In this document: positions 1-6,543 of the stretch, piece after piece
Numbering within the stretch: the stretch's first letter is position 1
Layout of the letters: each line of letters begins with the position of its first letter
Assembly: GCA_005778045.1 (NCBI GenBank)
Contig: SXKQ01000043.1
Span: forward strand, 1-24,964
Origin: Planctomycetia bacterium
Lineage (GTDB): Bacteria > Planctomycetota > UBA1135 > GCA-002686595
Direction: 5' to 3'
Length of the DNA stretch: 24,964 nt
The notes under the pieces: generated by a model
Seen by the model: the letters and a program-made list of their open reading frames with translations, nothing else
What the model was told of the DNA's origin: nothing
Databases searched by the model: none
Program-made: the position numbers and the translations under genes

Positions 1-638
1 AACGCGCTCGCTGCGCGCTCGAACGCGCGCATGCGGGTGGGGTTGCAGTGCGCGCGGAGGTCGGTCTCGACCCACAGTTCCCCATGCGCGTCGGGCAGCT
101 CGCGACCGATGCGCTCTAGTGCCGGTCGGTCCACGATGCTCTTGTGAATCCCATCCCCCGTCCGCCAGCGCTCGCTTGGACGCAGGACGAGTGCATGCTC
201 GGGGAAGGGCTGCAGGGCGACGAACGCGGACAGCGCCGCGAGGGACTCACAGCGCTTGCCAGCGAACACGGCGTCGAGCGTGGCATGTCGATGGGCGTAG
301 CCGCGCCCGTCACGCGCATCCACGAGCACCAGCCACTCCTCGTCCGGCGTGAGCAGCGGCGCTGCGGGATACGGCACGAACGAACCTCCGCTCGCAATGG
401 CGAGCTCGCCTCCCCGCTCCGCGAGCGCCGCGCGCGCCTTCGCCTCCGCCGCTGCCCGCGGATCGAGCTCGCGCGCCACTTCGCCCGAGAACGCCCAGAA
501 GCGCTCGGTGTCGAGCGCCGCGACCCGCACTCCCGCGGGCCCGAGGCAGACGCGAAACGCCGGCCCGCTCGCGCACGCCTTGCCGTGGAGAGTCGTGACC
601 ATCAGCGTGCGCGAGCGGAAACGTCCCGCCGCGCTCAA
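1..638 (-). CDS. DUF6671-family protein, N-terminal part, cut by the left window edge
   Basis: An uninterrupted minus-strand frame runs from a TTG at 638 (an alternative ATG is at 602) off the left edge, giving about 212 residues. Recognisable segments in order are VTTLHGKA near the N-terminus, FWAFSGEVARELDPR, LAIASGGSFVPYPAAPLL, EEWLVLVDARDG, FPEHALVL, and near the edge WVETDLRAHCNPTRM. This order resembles my memory of DUF6671 proteins: a T-x-H-x-K-E N-terminus, an A-S-x-G-S-F centre, F-P-x-H-x-L, then E-T-D-x-R-A-x-x-N-P-T-R-M. The function of the family is not established and I do not propose one. The conserved LHGKA lies just after ATG 602, so I prefer the upstream TTG, which has an AAGG about 9 nt before it; the start is still uncertain. 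The C-terminus, where family members often have cysteine pairs, lies outside the window. It is divergent from moxR. Confidence 0.65.
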   Translation of the reverse strand, partial: MSAAGRFRSRTLMVTTLHGKACASGPAFRVCLGPAGVRVAALDTERFWAFSGEVARELDPRAAAEAKARAALAERGGELAIASGGSFVPYPAAPLLTPDEEWLVLVDARDGRGYAHRHATLDAVFAGKRCESLAALSAFVALQPFPEHALVLRPSERWRTGDGIHKSIVDRPALERIGRELPDAHGELWVETDLRAHCNPTRMRAFERAASA

Positions 639-787
639 GAGCGCGCCTTCACTGGCAGCCGAGCACGGCCCGCTCGACGACTCGACCAATGACTCGACCG
701 GGCGGCGTCGCGGTAGAGCCGGCCCAGCCCCGCGCCGATCCGCTCGCGCTGCATGACCAAAAGATCGCGTCCCAATCCGCGCGGACC

Positions 788-820
788 CAGCCTCCGGCTG
801 GAGGCGGCGGCAGGAGGCTG
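788..820. promoter_or_regulatory. Two mutually exclusive stem-loops in the leader region upstream of moxR
   Basis: The 285-nt divergent gap 639-923 holds no convincing gene. Within it, 790-795 can pair with 800-805 (6 bp, GGCT loop). The same left arm, extended to 788-795, can instead pair perfectly with 813-820 (8 bp). The two structures exclude each other, as in attenuators and riboswitches, but no known riboswitch class is recognised and the region is GC-rich enough for chance hairpins. A weak -10-like TATAGA lies at 895-900, 23 nt before moxR; if that is the promoter, the stems would lie upstream of the transcript. Confidence 0.25.
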
Positions 821-923
821 CCTACGCAGAATTCGCGTGGAGTCGATGTCGCCGCACCTAGATTTTGGAAAGATCTCGCGCGGCAGTCCGTCGGTATAGA
901 CCCCACCGCAGCCGCGCAGTCCC

Positions 924-1943
924 ATGCCCATGACGTCAAGCCGAGTTTCCGCTGCCGACCTCGCCGGTACCGAGGAGTACATCCGCCGCGTGCGCGAGCG
1001 CGTCGGCACCGTAGTCGTAGGCCAAGACGTGGTCGTCGAGCGCCTCCTGATCGCGCTCTTCTCTGGCGGCCACCTGCTCCTGCAGGGCGTGCCGGGCCTC
1101 GCCAAGACGCTGCTCGTCTCGACGCTCTCCAAGTCGATCGACTTGGGCTTCGCGCGCGTGCAGTTCACGATCGACCTGCTGCCCTCCGACATCCTCGGCA
1201 GCGAGGTGCTCGACCAGCGCACGAACGAGTTTCGCGTGCGCAAGGGTCCGATCTTCACCAACCTGCTGCTCGCCGACGAGATCAACCGCGCGGCGCCGAA
1301 AGTGCAGGGTGCGCTGCTCGAGGCCATGCAGGAGCGCAAGGTCACGATCGGGCCGGAGACGTTCCGCCTGCCCGCCCCGTTCCTCGTGATCGCGACGCAG
1401 AACCCGGTCGAGCAGGCCGGCACGTTCGAGTTGCCCGAGGCGCAGCTCGACCGCTTCATGCTCGTGCACCGCCTCGACTACCCCTCGCCGGCCGAAGAGC
1501 GCGAGGTGCTGAGGCGCAACGCCGCGCTCGGCATCCAGCGCCAAGAAAAGGGCGCGATCGTGCAGACGGAGTTCGACGTACTCGACTCCCGCCCGGTCGG
1601 CTCGGTGACGGAGATCGTCGCCGCCATGGAGGCCGTGAGCTCGATCCACGTCAGCGACACGTTCGTCGATCACGTCGTCGAGGTCGTACACCGCACGCGT
1701 GCGCACCCCGACGTCGAGCTCGGCTGCAGCCCGCGCGCGGGGATCTCGCTGATCAAGGCCTCGCGCGCGCGAGCGCTGATGCACGGTCGTTCCTACGTCG
1801 TCCCCGAGGACCTCTACGCGCTCGCCGAGGACGCACTGCTGCACCGTATGCGCCTCAAGTACGGCTCGATCGCCGAGGGCAAGACCGGCCGTCAGGTGCT
1901 CGACGAGATCCTGCGCTCGATGGGCGACGAGGCGCGCGCCTGA
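924..1943 (+). CDS. moxR: MoxR-family AAA+ ATPase
   Basis: This 339-residue protein has the usual MoxR length and motifs. The Walker A is GVPGLAKT at residues 55-62, the Walker B is LLLADEINRA with D118 and E119, and the sensor-1 region contains IATQNPVEQAGTFELPEAQLDRF split around residues 150-170. The C-terminal lid domain includes SPRAGISLIKASRARAL. MoxR ATPases act in the cytoplasm as chaperone-like partners of DUF58 and VWA proteins, which follow directly here. ATG 924 is the first start; a second in-frame ATG is at 930, and neither has a strong Shine-Dalgarno, so the exact start is open. The stop overlaps the next start by one base (TGATG), indicating translational coupling. It is the first gene of the Bat-like operon. 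Confidence 0.95.
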   Translation: MPMTSSRVSAADLAGTEEYIRRVRERVGTVVVGQDVVVERLLIALFSGGHLLLQGVPGLAKTLLVSTLSKSIDLGFARVQFTIDLLPSDILGSEVLDQRTNEFRVRKGPIFTNLLLADEINRAAPKVQGALLEAMQERKVTIGPETFRLPAPFLVIATQNPVEQAGTFELPEAQLDRFMLVHRLDYPSPAEEREVLRRNAALGIQRQEKGAIVQTEFDVLDSRPVGSVTEIVAAMEAVSSIHVSDTFVDHVVEVVHRTRAHPDVELGCSPRAGISLIKASRARALMHGRSYVVPEDLYALAEDALLHRMRLKYGSIAEGKTGRQVLDEILRSMGDEARA

Positions 1944-2842
1944 TGAGCGCGGGGCCGAAGGTCGACCCGGCGGTGCGCGCGCAGGAAGGCCACGTCGAGG
2001 AGCTCGCGACGCTCGATGCGCGACAGTTCGCCATCGCGATCCGCAAGCTCGCCGACAGCCTGTCCTACGGCATCGACAAGTCGGCCTATCTCGGCAGCGG
2101 CACCGAGTACGTGCAGTCGCGGCCCTACCACTGGGGCGACCCGATCCGCTCGATCGACTGGCGCGTCACGGCGCGCACGCGCAGGCCGTACGTGAAGGAA
2201 TACGAGGCGCCGAAGAGCACGCCCTGCTACCTGTTCCTCGACACATCGGCCTCGATGACGATCGCCTCGGGACGCGCCAGCAAGTACGAGCTCGCGCTCT
2301 ACATCGCGGGCGGCCTCGCGCTCGCGTGCCTCGACCGCGTGAGTCCGGTGGGTGTGATCGGCGCAGGCGAGCGCACGATGCGCGTCGAACCGAGCCTGTC
2401 GCGCGCGCGCGTCATGCAGTGGCTCCTGCAGCTGCGCACGCATCGCTTCGACGAACGCACGACGCTCGCCCAGCGCCTGCGCGAGGTGCTTCCGACGCTC
2501 GGTCAGCGCTCGCTGCTCGTCGTGCTGTCGGACCTGCACGACGAAGGTGCGCTCAAGGCGCTGCAGCACGCCGGCCACGCGCACGACTGCGTCGCGCTGC
2601 AGCTCGTCGACCCCGCCGAGTCCGGGTTGCGCGGCGCGGGTTTCCTGCGGGCGCGGGAGGCTGAGACGGGCCGCGAGTTCGTGACCAGCGGACGCGCGGC
2701 GTGGAGTGATCCGCGCGAGCTCGCGAGCGCCTTGGTGCGCTCGGGCGTCGACTGCCTGACGCTGCGCGCGGGCGAGCCGTGCGCGTCGAAGCTGCGCGAG
2801 ATGTTCAAGAACCGCGGCGGCGTCGCGCGAGGCACGCGATGA
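1943..2842 (+). CDS. DUF58 domain protein with VWA-like fold
   Basis: A 299-residue protein with the DUF58 signature: GSGTEYVQSRPYHWGD, then RSIDWRVTART, then VKEYEAP at residues about 50-95. A MIDAS-like LDTSASM follows around residue 100. There is no transmembrane helix, so it is expected to be cytoplasmic or peripheral. DUF58 proteins are almost always encoded next to moxR and are thought to be MoxR partners or adaptors. The ATG overlaps the moxR stop by one base, and the stop overlaps the next gene by four (ATGA). A longer reading of the same frame reaching upstream to about 689 is out-of-frame shadow over moxR and is not used. Confidence 0.92.
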   Translation: MSAGPKVDPAVRAQEGHVEELATLDARQFAIAIRKLADSLSYGIDKSAYLGSGTEYVQSRPYHWGDPIRSIDWRVTARTRRPYVKEYEAPKSTPCYLFLDTSASMTIASGRASKYELALYIAGGLALACLDRVSPVGVIGAGERTMRVEPSLSRARVMQWLLQLRTHRFDERTTLAQRLREVLPTLGQRSLLVVLSDLHDEGALKALQHAGHAHDCVALQLVDPAESGLRGAGFLRAREAETGREFVTSGRAAWSDPRELASALVRSGVDCLTLRAGEPCASKLREMFKNRGGVARGTR

Positions 2843-3660
2843 GCAGCTTCTTCCCCGGCTTCGACCTCTCCCTACCGCGCGGAGCGCTTCCGGGCGAGGA
2901 CCTGCTGCGCGCATCGCCATCGGTCGGCATGCCGGTGCGCTGGAACGACGTCGTGCTGCCGGGCACCGAGCTCGTCGCCGTCTCCGCGGACCGCGAGGCT
3001 CCGGTCGCGCTGCGCATCGTCGCTACGCGCCCGCACGGCGGCGCATTTCGCTACGACTTCGAGTACTGGGGCCTCGAGTCCGGCGCGCACGATCTGCGCA
3101 CGCTACTGCAGCGGCGCGATGGCTCGTCCACCGCCGACCTGCCCGAGCTGCGCGTCGAGATCCGCAGCGTGCTCGCCGCGGAGGGCGCGGTCCGGCCGAA
3201 CGCTCCGCGGCCGGTCGAACTGCCGCAGCTCGGCGGCTACGGCGCGCTGCTGGTCGCCGGCGGGATCGTGTGGATCGCCGGTCTCGTGGCGATCCTCGTC
3301 GTCGGGCGTCGCCGTCGCGCCGCGGAGAGCGCCGGGCAGGCGCGAGTACGCTCGCTCGCGGAGCGCCTCCAGCCGCTCGTCGAGCGCGCGATGCGCGGCG
3401 AACTCTCGCGCGAGGAGCGCGCGCAGCTCGAGCTGTCGCTCGTGGCGCTGTGGCGTCGCAGGCTCGGCCTCGAGGGGTCGCGCCCCGTGGAGGTCATAGC
3501 GCAGCTGAAGCGCCATCCCGAGGCCGGTCCGCTGCTCGTGAGACTCGAGGAGTGGCTCCACCGACCGGATGCGCGTGGCGCCGGCGAGATTCCCGCGCTG
3601 CTCGTGCCCTATCGCGAGCTCCGCGCAGACGAACTCGACGGCCCCGGAGGCGCGCGCTGA
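2839..3660 (+). CDS. Single-pass membrane protein of the Bat-like operon, unknown function
   Basis: This 273-residue protein has an N-terminal domain (1-130) rich in predicted beta strands, with no clear cleavable signal. One strong transmembrane helix spans about 133-155 (GALLVAGGIVWIAGLVAILVV) and is followed by a GRRRR stop-transfer cluster. A charged helical C-terminal domain (160-273) contains LAERLQPLVERAMRGELS and WRRRLGLEG. The positive cluster after the helix suggests the N-terminal domain is outside and the C-terminus inside. DUF4381-type proteins often occupy this slot between DUF58 and VWA genes, but I do not see their short proline/tryptophan-rich signature, so I leave it unnamed. 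It overlaps DUF58 by 4 nt and the following VWA gene by 1 nt, so co-translation is likely. Confidence 0.85.
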   Translation: MSSFFPGFDLSLPRGALPGEDLLRASPSVGMPVRWNDVVLPGTELVAVSADREAPVALRIVATRPHGGAFRYDFEYWGLESGAHDLRTLLQRRDGSSTADLPELRVEIRSVLAAEGAVRPNAPRPVELPQLGGYGALLVAGGIVWIAGLVAILVVGRRRRAAESAGQARVRSLAERLQPLVERAMRGELSREERAQLELSLVALWRRRLGLEGSRPVEVIAQLKRHPEAGPLLVRLEEWLHRPDARGAGEIPALLVPYRELRADELDGPGGAR

Positions 3661-4586
3661 TGGAAGTTCTCGCGTCGTTCCGCCACCCGTGGATGCTCGC
3701 GCTGCTCGTGATCCCGGCGTCCCTTTGCCTGTGGACGTGGCAGCGGCGCGGCCGCGCGCTCGCGCTCCCCTTCGACCACGTGCGGCGAGCACGCGACTCT
3801 CGCGTGCGCTTTCTGCTGCGCGTGGCGGAGTGCGTCCCCGCCCTGCTGCTTGGATGCGCGCTGTTCGTGCTCGCGGGCCCGCAGTCGTGGGCCGAGCCGC
3901 GCTCGAAGCGCGCGCTGACGAACATCCAGTTCTGCGTCGACGTCTCCGGCAGCATGTTGGCCCAGTTCGGGTCCGGTGATCGCTACGACGCCGCCATGGT
4001 CGCGATCAACTCGTTCGTCGACCTTCGCGAGGGCGACGCGTTCGGTCTCACGTTCTTCGGCAACAACGTGCTGCACTGGGTGCCGCTCACCAACGACATC
4101 TCGGCCTTCCGCTGCGCGCCGCCGTTCATGCACCCGCGCAACCTCCCGAGCTGGTTTGGAGGCACCGAGATCGGCAAGGCGCTGCGGGCGTGCCGCAAGG
4201 TGCTGGCAGAGCGTCCCGACGGCGACCGCATGATCGTGCTCGTGAGCGACGGCTTCAGCTCGGACCTCTCGGGCGGGCAGGACGAGGAGCTCGCGCGCGA
4301 GATGCGCGCCAACGGCATCGCCGTCTACACGGTGCACATCGCCGAGGGCGCCATTCCCGACGAGATCGTGCGCATCGCGACGCTCACCGGCGGAGATGCC
4401 TTCAAGCCGGAGGACGAGGGCGGACTCGAATCGATCTTCGCGCGCATCGACGCCATGGCGAAAGCCAAGCTCGAGAAGAGCCAAGCCGAGGCGTCCGACG
4501 ACTACGTCCCGTGGTGCCTCGCGGGCCTCGGGGCCCTGCTCGCCTTGCTGCTCACCGGCTTCGGACTGAGGTACACGCCGTGGTGA
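3660..4586 (+). CDS. VWA-domain membrane protein, BatA-like
   Basis: A 308-residue protein with the BatA/BatB layout. Two N-terminal hydrophobic helices lie at about 11-27 and 59-73, a VWA domain spans about 88-270, and a C-terminal helix spans about 286-306. The MIDAS metal site is complete in outline: D94-x-S96-x-S98 (FCVDVSGSM), a conserved threonine in FGGTEIGKAL, and an aspartate in VLVSDGFSS. This topology places the VWA domain between the helices on one face of the inner membrane, usually taken to be the periplasmic side in Bat proteins. The ATG overlaps the upstream stop by one base, and the stop overlaps the next GTG by four. The general role, MoxR-linked membrane complex assembly or stress tolerance, is inferred from family context. 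Confidence 0.9.
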   Translation: MEVLASFRHPWMLALLVIPASLCLWTWQRRGRALALPFDHVRRARDSRVRFLLRVAECVPALLLGCALFVLAGPQSWAEPRSKRALTNIQFCVDVSGSMLAQFGSGDRYDAAMVAINSFVDLREGDAFGLTFFGNNVLHWVPLTNDISAFRCAPPFMHPRNLPSWFGGTEIGKALRACRKVLAERPDGDRMIVLVSDGFSSDLSGGQDEELAREMRANGIAVYTVHIAEGAIPDEIVRIATLTGGDAFKPEDEGGLESIFARIDAMAKAKLEKSQAEASDDYVPWCLAGLGALLALLLTGFGLRYTPW

Positions 4587-5629
4587 CGCCCGCCGACCTG
4601 CCGGAGTCGCTGCCCGAGTGGTGCGCGGCGCTCGCGCTCGCGCTCGCGGCGCCGGCGGAGTGGCTGCACTCCCGGCGAGTCGCGCGCGTTGCGCGCCTCG
4701 CGTTCGGGCCGCTGGAAAGGCCTGCAGCGTGGGCCCTCGGGGCACCGTGGCTGCGCGCCCTATCGTGCTCCATGGTGGCGTGGGGACTCGCGACACTCGC
4801 CACCATCCCGCCGCGCGCCCACTCTGGCGACGCCGCGCTCGCGCAGCGCCTCGAGAATCCACGGCACGTGCTGATGGTGCTCGACGTGAGCCCGAGCATG
4901 CGCCTCGTCGACGCCGGCAAGGACCAGAAGCAGAGCCGCATGCAGCGCGCTCGCGACGTGATGGAGTCGTTCTTCGACCGCGTCCCGTTCGCGCAGACGC
5001 GCGTGAGCGTGATCGCCGTCTACTCGGGTGCGAAGCCGGTCGTGATCGACACGAGCGACTTTGAGGTCGTGCGCAACATCCTCGGCGACCTGCCGATGCA
5101 CCACGCCTTCAAGGCCGGCAAGACCGAGCTGTTCGCGGGACTCGAGGAAGCCGCGACGGTGGCGAAGGACTGGGAGCCCCGCTCGACCACGCTGGTCGTC
5201 GTGAGCGACGGCGACACGGTCCCGGCCACCGGCATGCCGCGCATGCCCGCCTCCGTCCACCGCACGATCATCGTCGGCGTCGGCGATTCCCAGACGGGTC
5301 GCTTCATCGACGGCCGCCACTCGCGGCAGGACGTGGCAACCCTGAAGCAGATCGCGGCGCGCCTCGGCGGCGTGTTCCACAACGCCAACGAGTCCCAGAT
5401 CTCGACGGCGGTGATCCAAGAGTCCTTCGCCAGCGAGGACGAGAGCCCCTTCGAGCGCCTGACGCGCCGCGAGTACGCGTTGCTCGCCATCGGCGTCGGA
5501 GCGGCCCTGCTCTCGCTCCTGCCCTTGGCCCTGCACCTCGCCGGGACCCGCTGGCGGCCCGGCGCGTCCACAGGGGAGTCCAGAGCCCAAAAATCCCGGG
5601 CCGCAGGCGCCCCGGTTGGGCTAGCATGA
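4583..5629 (+). CDS. Second VWA-domain membrane protein, BatB-like
   Basis: This 348-residue protein starts at GTG 4583, chosen because it overlaps the preceding stop by four bases. A hydrophobic helix lies at about 57-75 and a VWA domain at about 95-285, with MIDAS residues D101, S103 and S105 (LDVSPSM), a threonine in AGKTELFAGL and the aspartate of VVSDGDTVP. A strong helix around 293-315 is followed by a short basic tail. Paired VWA membrane genes are the hallmark of Bat operons (batA-batB). The two VWA proteins differ markedly, so this is not a recent duplication. Its last codons overlap a -10-like box (TAGCAT, 5622-5627), and its TGA overlaps an ATG that opens a 14-codon mini-ORF leading into the next gene. 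Confidence 0.9.
   Translation: MTPADLPESLPEWCAALALALAAPAEWLHSRRVARVARLAFGPLERPAAWALGAPWLRALSCSMVAWGLATLATIPPRAHSGDAALAQRLENPRHVLMVLDVSPSMRLVDAGKDQKQSRMQRARDVMESFFDRVPFAQTRVSVIAVYSGAKPVVIDTSDFEVVRNILGDLPMHHAFKAGKTELFAGLEEAATVAKDWEPRSTTLVVVSDGDTVPATGMPRMPASVHRTIIVGVGDSQTGRFIDGRHSRQDVATLKQIAARLGGVFHNANESQISTAVIQESFASEDESPFERLTRREYALLAIGVGAALLSLLPLALHLAGTRWRPGASTGESRAQKSRAAGAPVGLA
5622..5627 (+). promoter_or_regulatory. Candidate -10 box upstream of the selenoprotein gene
   Basis: The sequence GGGCTAGCAT contains TAGCAT, a reasonable -10 hexamer (TAnnAT), 39 nt before ATG 5667. Nearly identical CTAGCAT boxes precede the genes at 13617 and 20829. A matching -35 is not evident. If used, it would give the selenoprotein gene its own transcript with a leader of roughly 30 nt containing the GGGAGG ribosome site, despite lying inside the operon. 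Confidence 0.4.
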
Positions 5630-5670
5630 GCGCGCGCGCACCGGGCTCGCGGGAGGTTCGAAATCCATGA
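5626..5670 (+). other. Telescoped 14-codon mini-ORF bridging two operon genes
   Basis: The ATG at 5626 overlaps the TGA of the second VWA gene (ATGA). Its frame reads 14 codons and stops at TGA 5668-5670, which itself overlaps the ATG of the next gene at 5667 (again ATGA). It therefore bridges the only gap between otherwise overlapping genes. It could carry terminating ribosomes to the next start. No own Shine-Dalgarno is visible and the peptide (MSARAPGSREVRNP) has no recognisable function, so coupling rather than a product is the likelier role. It may be coincidence. Confidence 0.3.
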
Positions 5671-6416
5671 GAAAGCTCCTGATCTTCACCTGGTTGCTCC
5701 TGCCCGTCGGGGCAGCGGCGTACCACTACGGCCCCGGACAGGAACGTGTCCGCGAGGACGCCGCGGCGGCGCAAGTCGCGCTGGCGCAGGGTCACGTGCG
5801 CGAGGCGCGCGAGGTCGCGGCAAAGGAGGGCGATGCGGCGGCGCGCGGACTGTGGTCCGAGGTCGAGCGCACGCTCTCGGAGGCGATCGCGGCGCTGCCC
5901 GCGGAGCGCACGAGCGACCTGCGTCGCCTGCGCCTCGAGCGCGCCAAGGCGCAGATGTTCATCTCGAAGCTGCCCGAGGCCCGCACGGAGCTCGAGGGCC
6001 TGCTCGGCGAGCTCGAGTCCGATGCCAGCGCCGATCCCGCGCTCGTGCTCGACACGCGCGACGCGCTCGCGAACGCGCAGTACTACACGACCTGGCTGCT
6101 GCGCCTCGAAGGCGCCGCACCCGAGGAGTGGGAGCGCGAGATCGACGCCTCGCGCCAAAACTACAAGCTCGTCGCCGAGTCGCTGCTCGCCGAGGGGGAC
6201 GGTGACGGCGCCGCGCGCGCGCAGGAGAGCCTCGAGTCCTCGATCCGCCTCGCGCGAATGGACATCAAGGACCTGCAGGGCCTGCCACTGCCGTCGCAGT
6301 GAAAGGGCTGTGGATCGGGCCGCGGTCGCGGCTCCAAGAGCCAGAGCAAGGGACAGAAGCCTTCCGACGCGCGCGGTGCGAGCTCCGGCCCGCCGCCCGA
6401 CGGCGGCGGCTCCTAG
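5667..6416 (+). CDS. Candidate selenoprotein: secreted TPR-like Bat-operon protein with UGA-encoded Sec (UxxC) in its C-terminal tail
   Basis: The start ATG 5667 has a strong GGGAGG site at 5651-5656. Residues 1-18 form a signal peptide (MRKLLIFTWLLLPVGAAA), followed by an alpha-helical TPR-like region (about 25-205) with REAREVAAKEGDAAARG and ARTELEGLLGELE, resembling BatC/BatE-type proteins. A conventional reading stops at UGA 6300-6302 after 211 residues. The frame then continues for 36 codons to TAG 6414-6416 and encodes a Gly/Ser/Lys/Gln-rich tail beginning KGCGSGRGRGSKSQSKGQK, the type of low-complexity tail such proteins often carry. Read as selenocysteine, residue 212 forms U-K-G-C with C215, a UxxC pair analogous to CxxC. 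A SECIS-like hairpin with a GGUC loop sits at the right distance (6317-6334). The product would be 249 residues, exported or periplasmic. If the UGA simply terminates, the product is the 211-residue form. Sec decoding is inference. Confidence 0.75.
6317..6334 (+). promoter_or_regulatory. Bacterial SECIS-like hairpin downstream of in-frame UGA
   Basis: Positions 6317-6323 (GGGCCGC) pair with 6328-6334 (GCGGCTC) in 7 bp including one G-U, closing a GGTC tetraloop at 6324-6327. The loop begins after 21 intervening nt from the UGA. Bacterial SECIS elements lie in the coding region just after the UGA and carry a G in the first loop positions. In E. coli fdhF the SelB-contacted loop is also GGUC, about 18 nt after its UGA. 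The bulged U of the E. coli stem is not obvious here. The lack of a following T-run argues against a terminator. Confidence 0.7.
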
Positions 6417-6543
6417 TCGTCGGATCGTGCGCGGCCCGCGCGAGTGGGTCGCATCGCTTGTCCACTCGTCGGCGCTTCGCCTTCGCGCCCCTTTGACGCG
6501 CGTGCCACGCCGCCTTCCGCGCGGCAACTCGATGGAGATCAGG

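Noticed and set aside
689..1942. Upstream extension of the DUF58 reading frame
   Set aside because: It overlaps moxR out of frame and is Arg-rich with no domain; the ATG at 1943 coupled to the moxR stop fits the operon.
6300..6302. UGA explained as a recent nonsense mutation or frameshift
   Set aside because: The tail continues in the same frame, so no frameshift is needed. A simple nonsense mutation remains possible but does not explain the hairpin and UxxC motif.
6317..6334. Hairpin read as an intrinsic terminator after the 211-residue product
   Set aside because: There is no T-run after the stem, and the loop sequence and its spacing from the UGA match a SECIS better.
5746..6543. Upstream extension of the BatD-like frame across the selenoprotein gene
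   Set aside because: It is out of frame with the secreted TPR-like gene and Arg-rich; a signal peptide and ribosome site mark the start at 6544.
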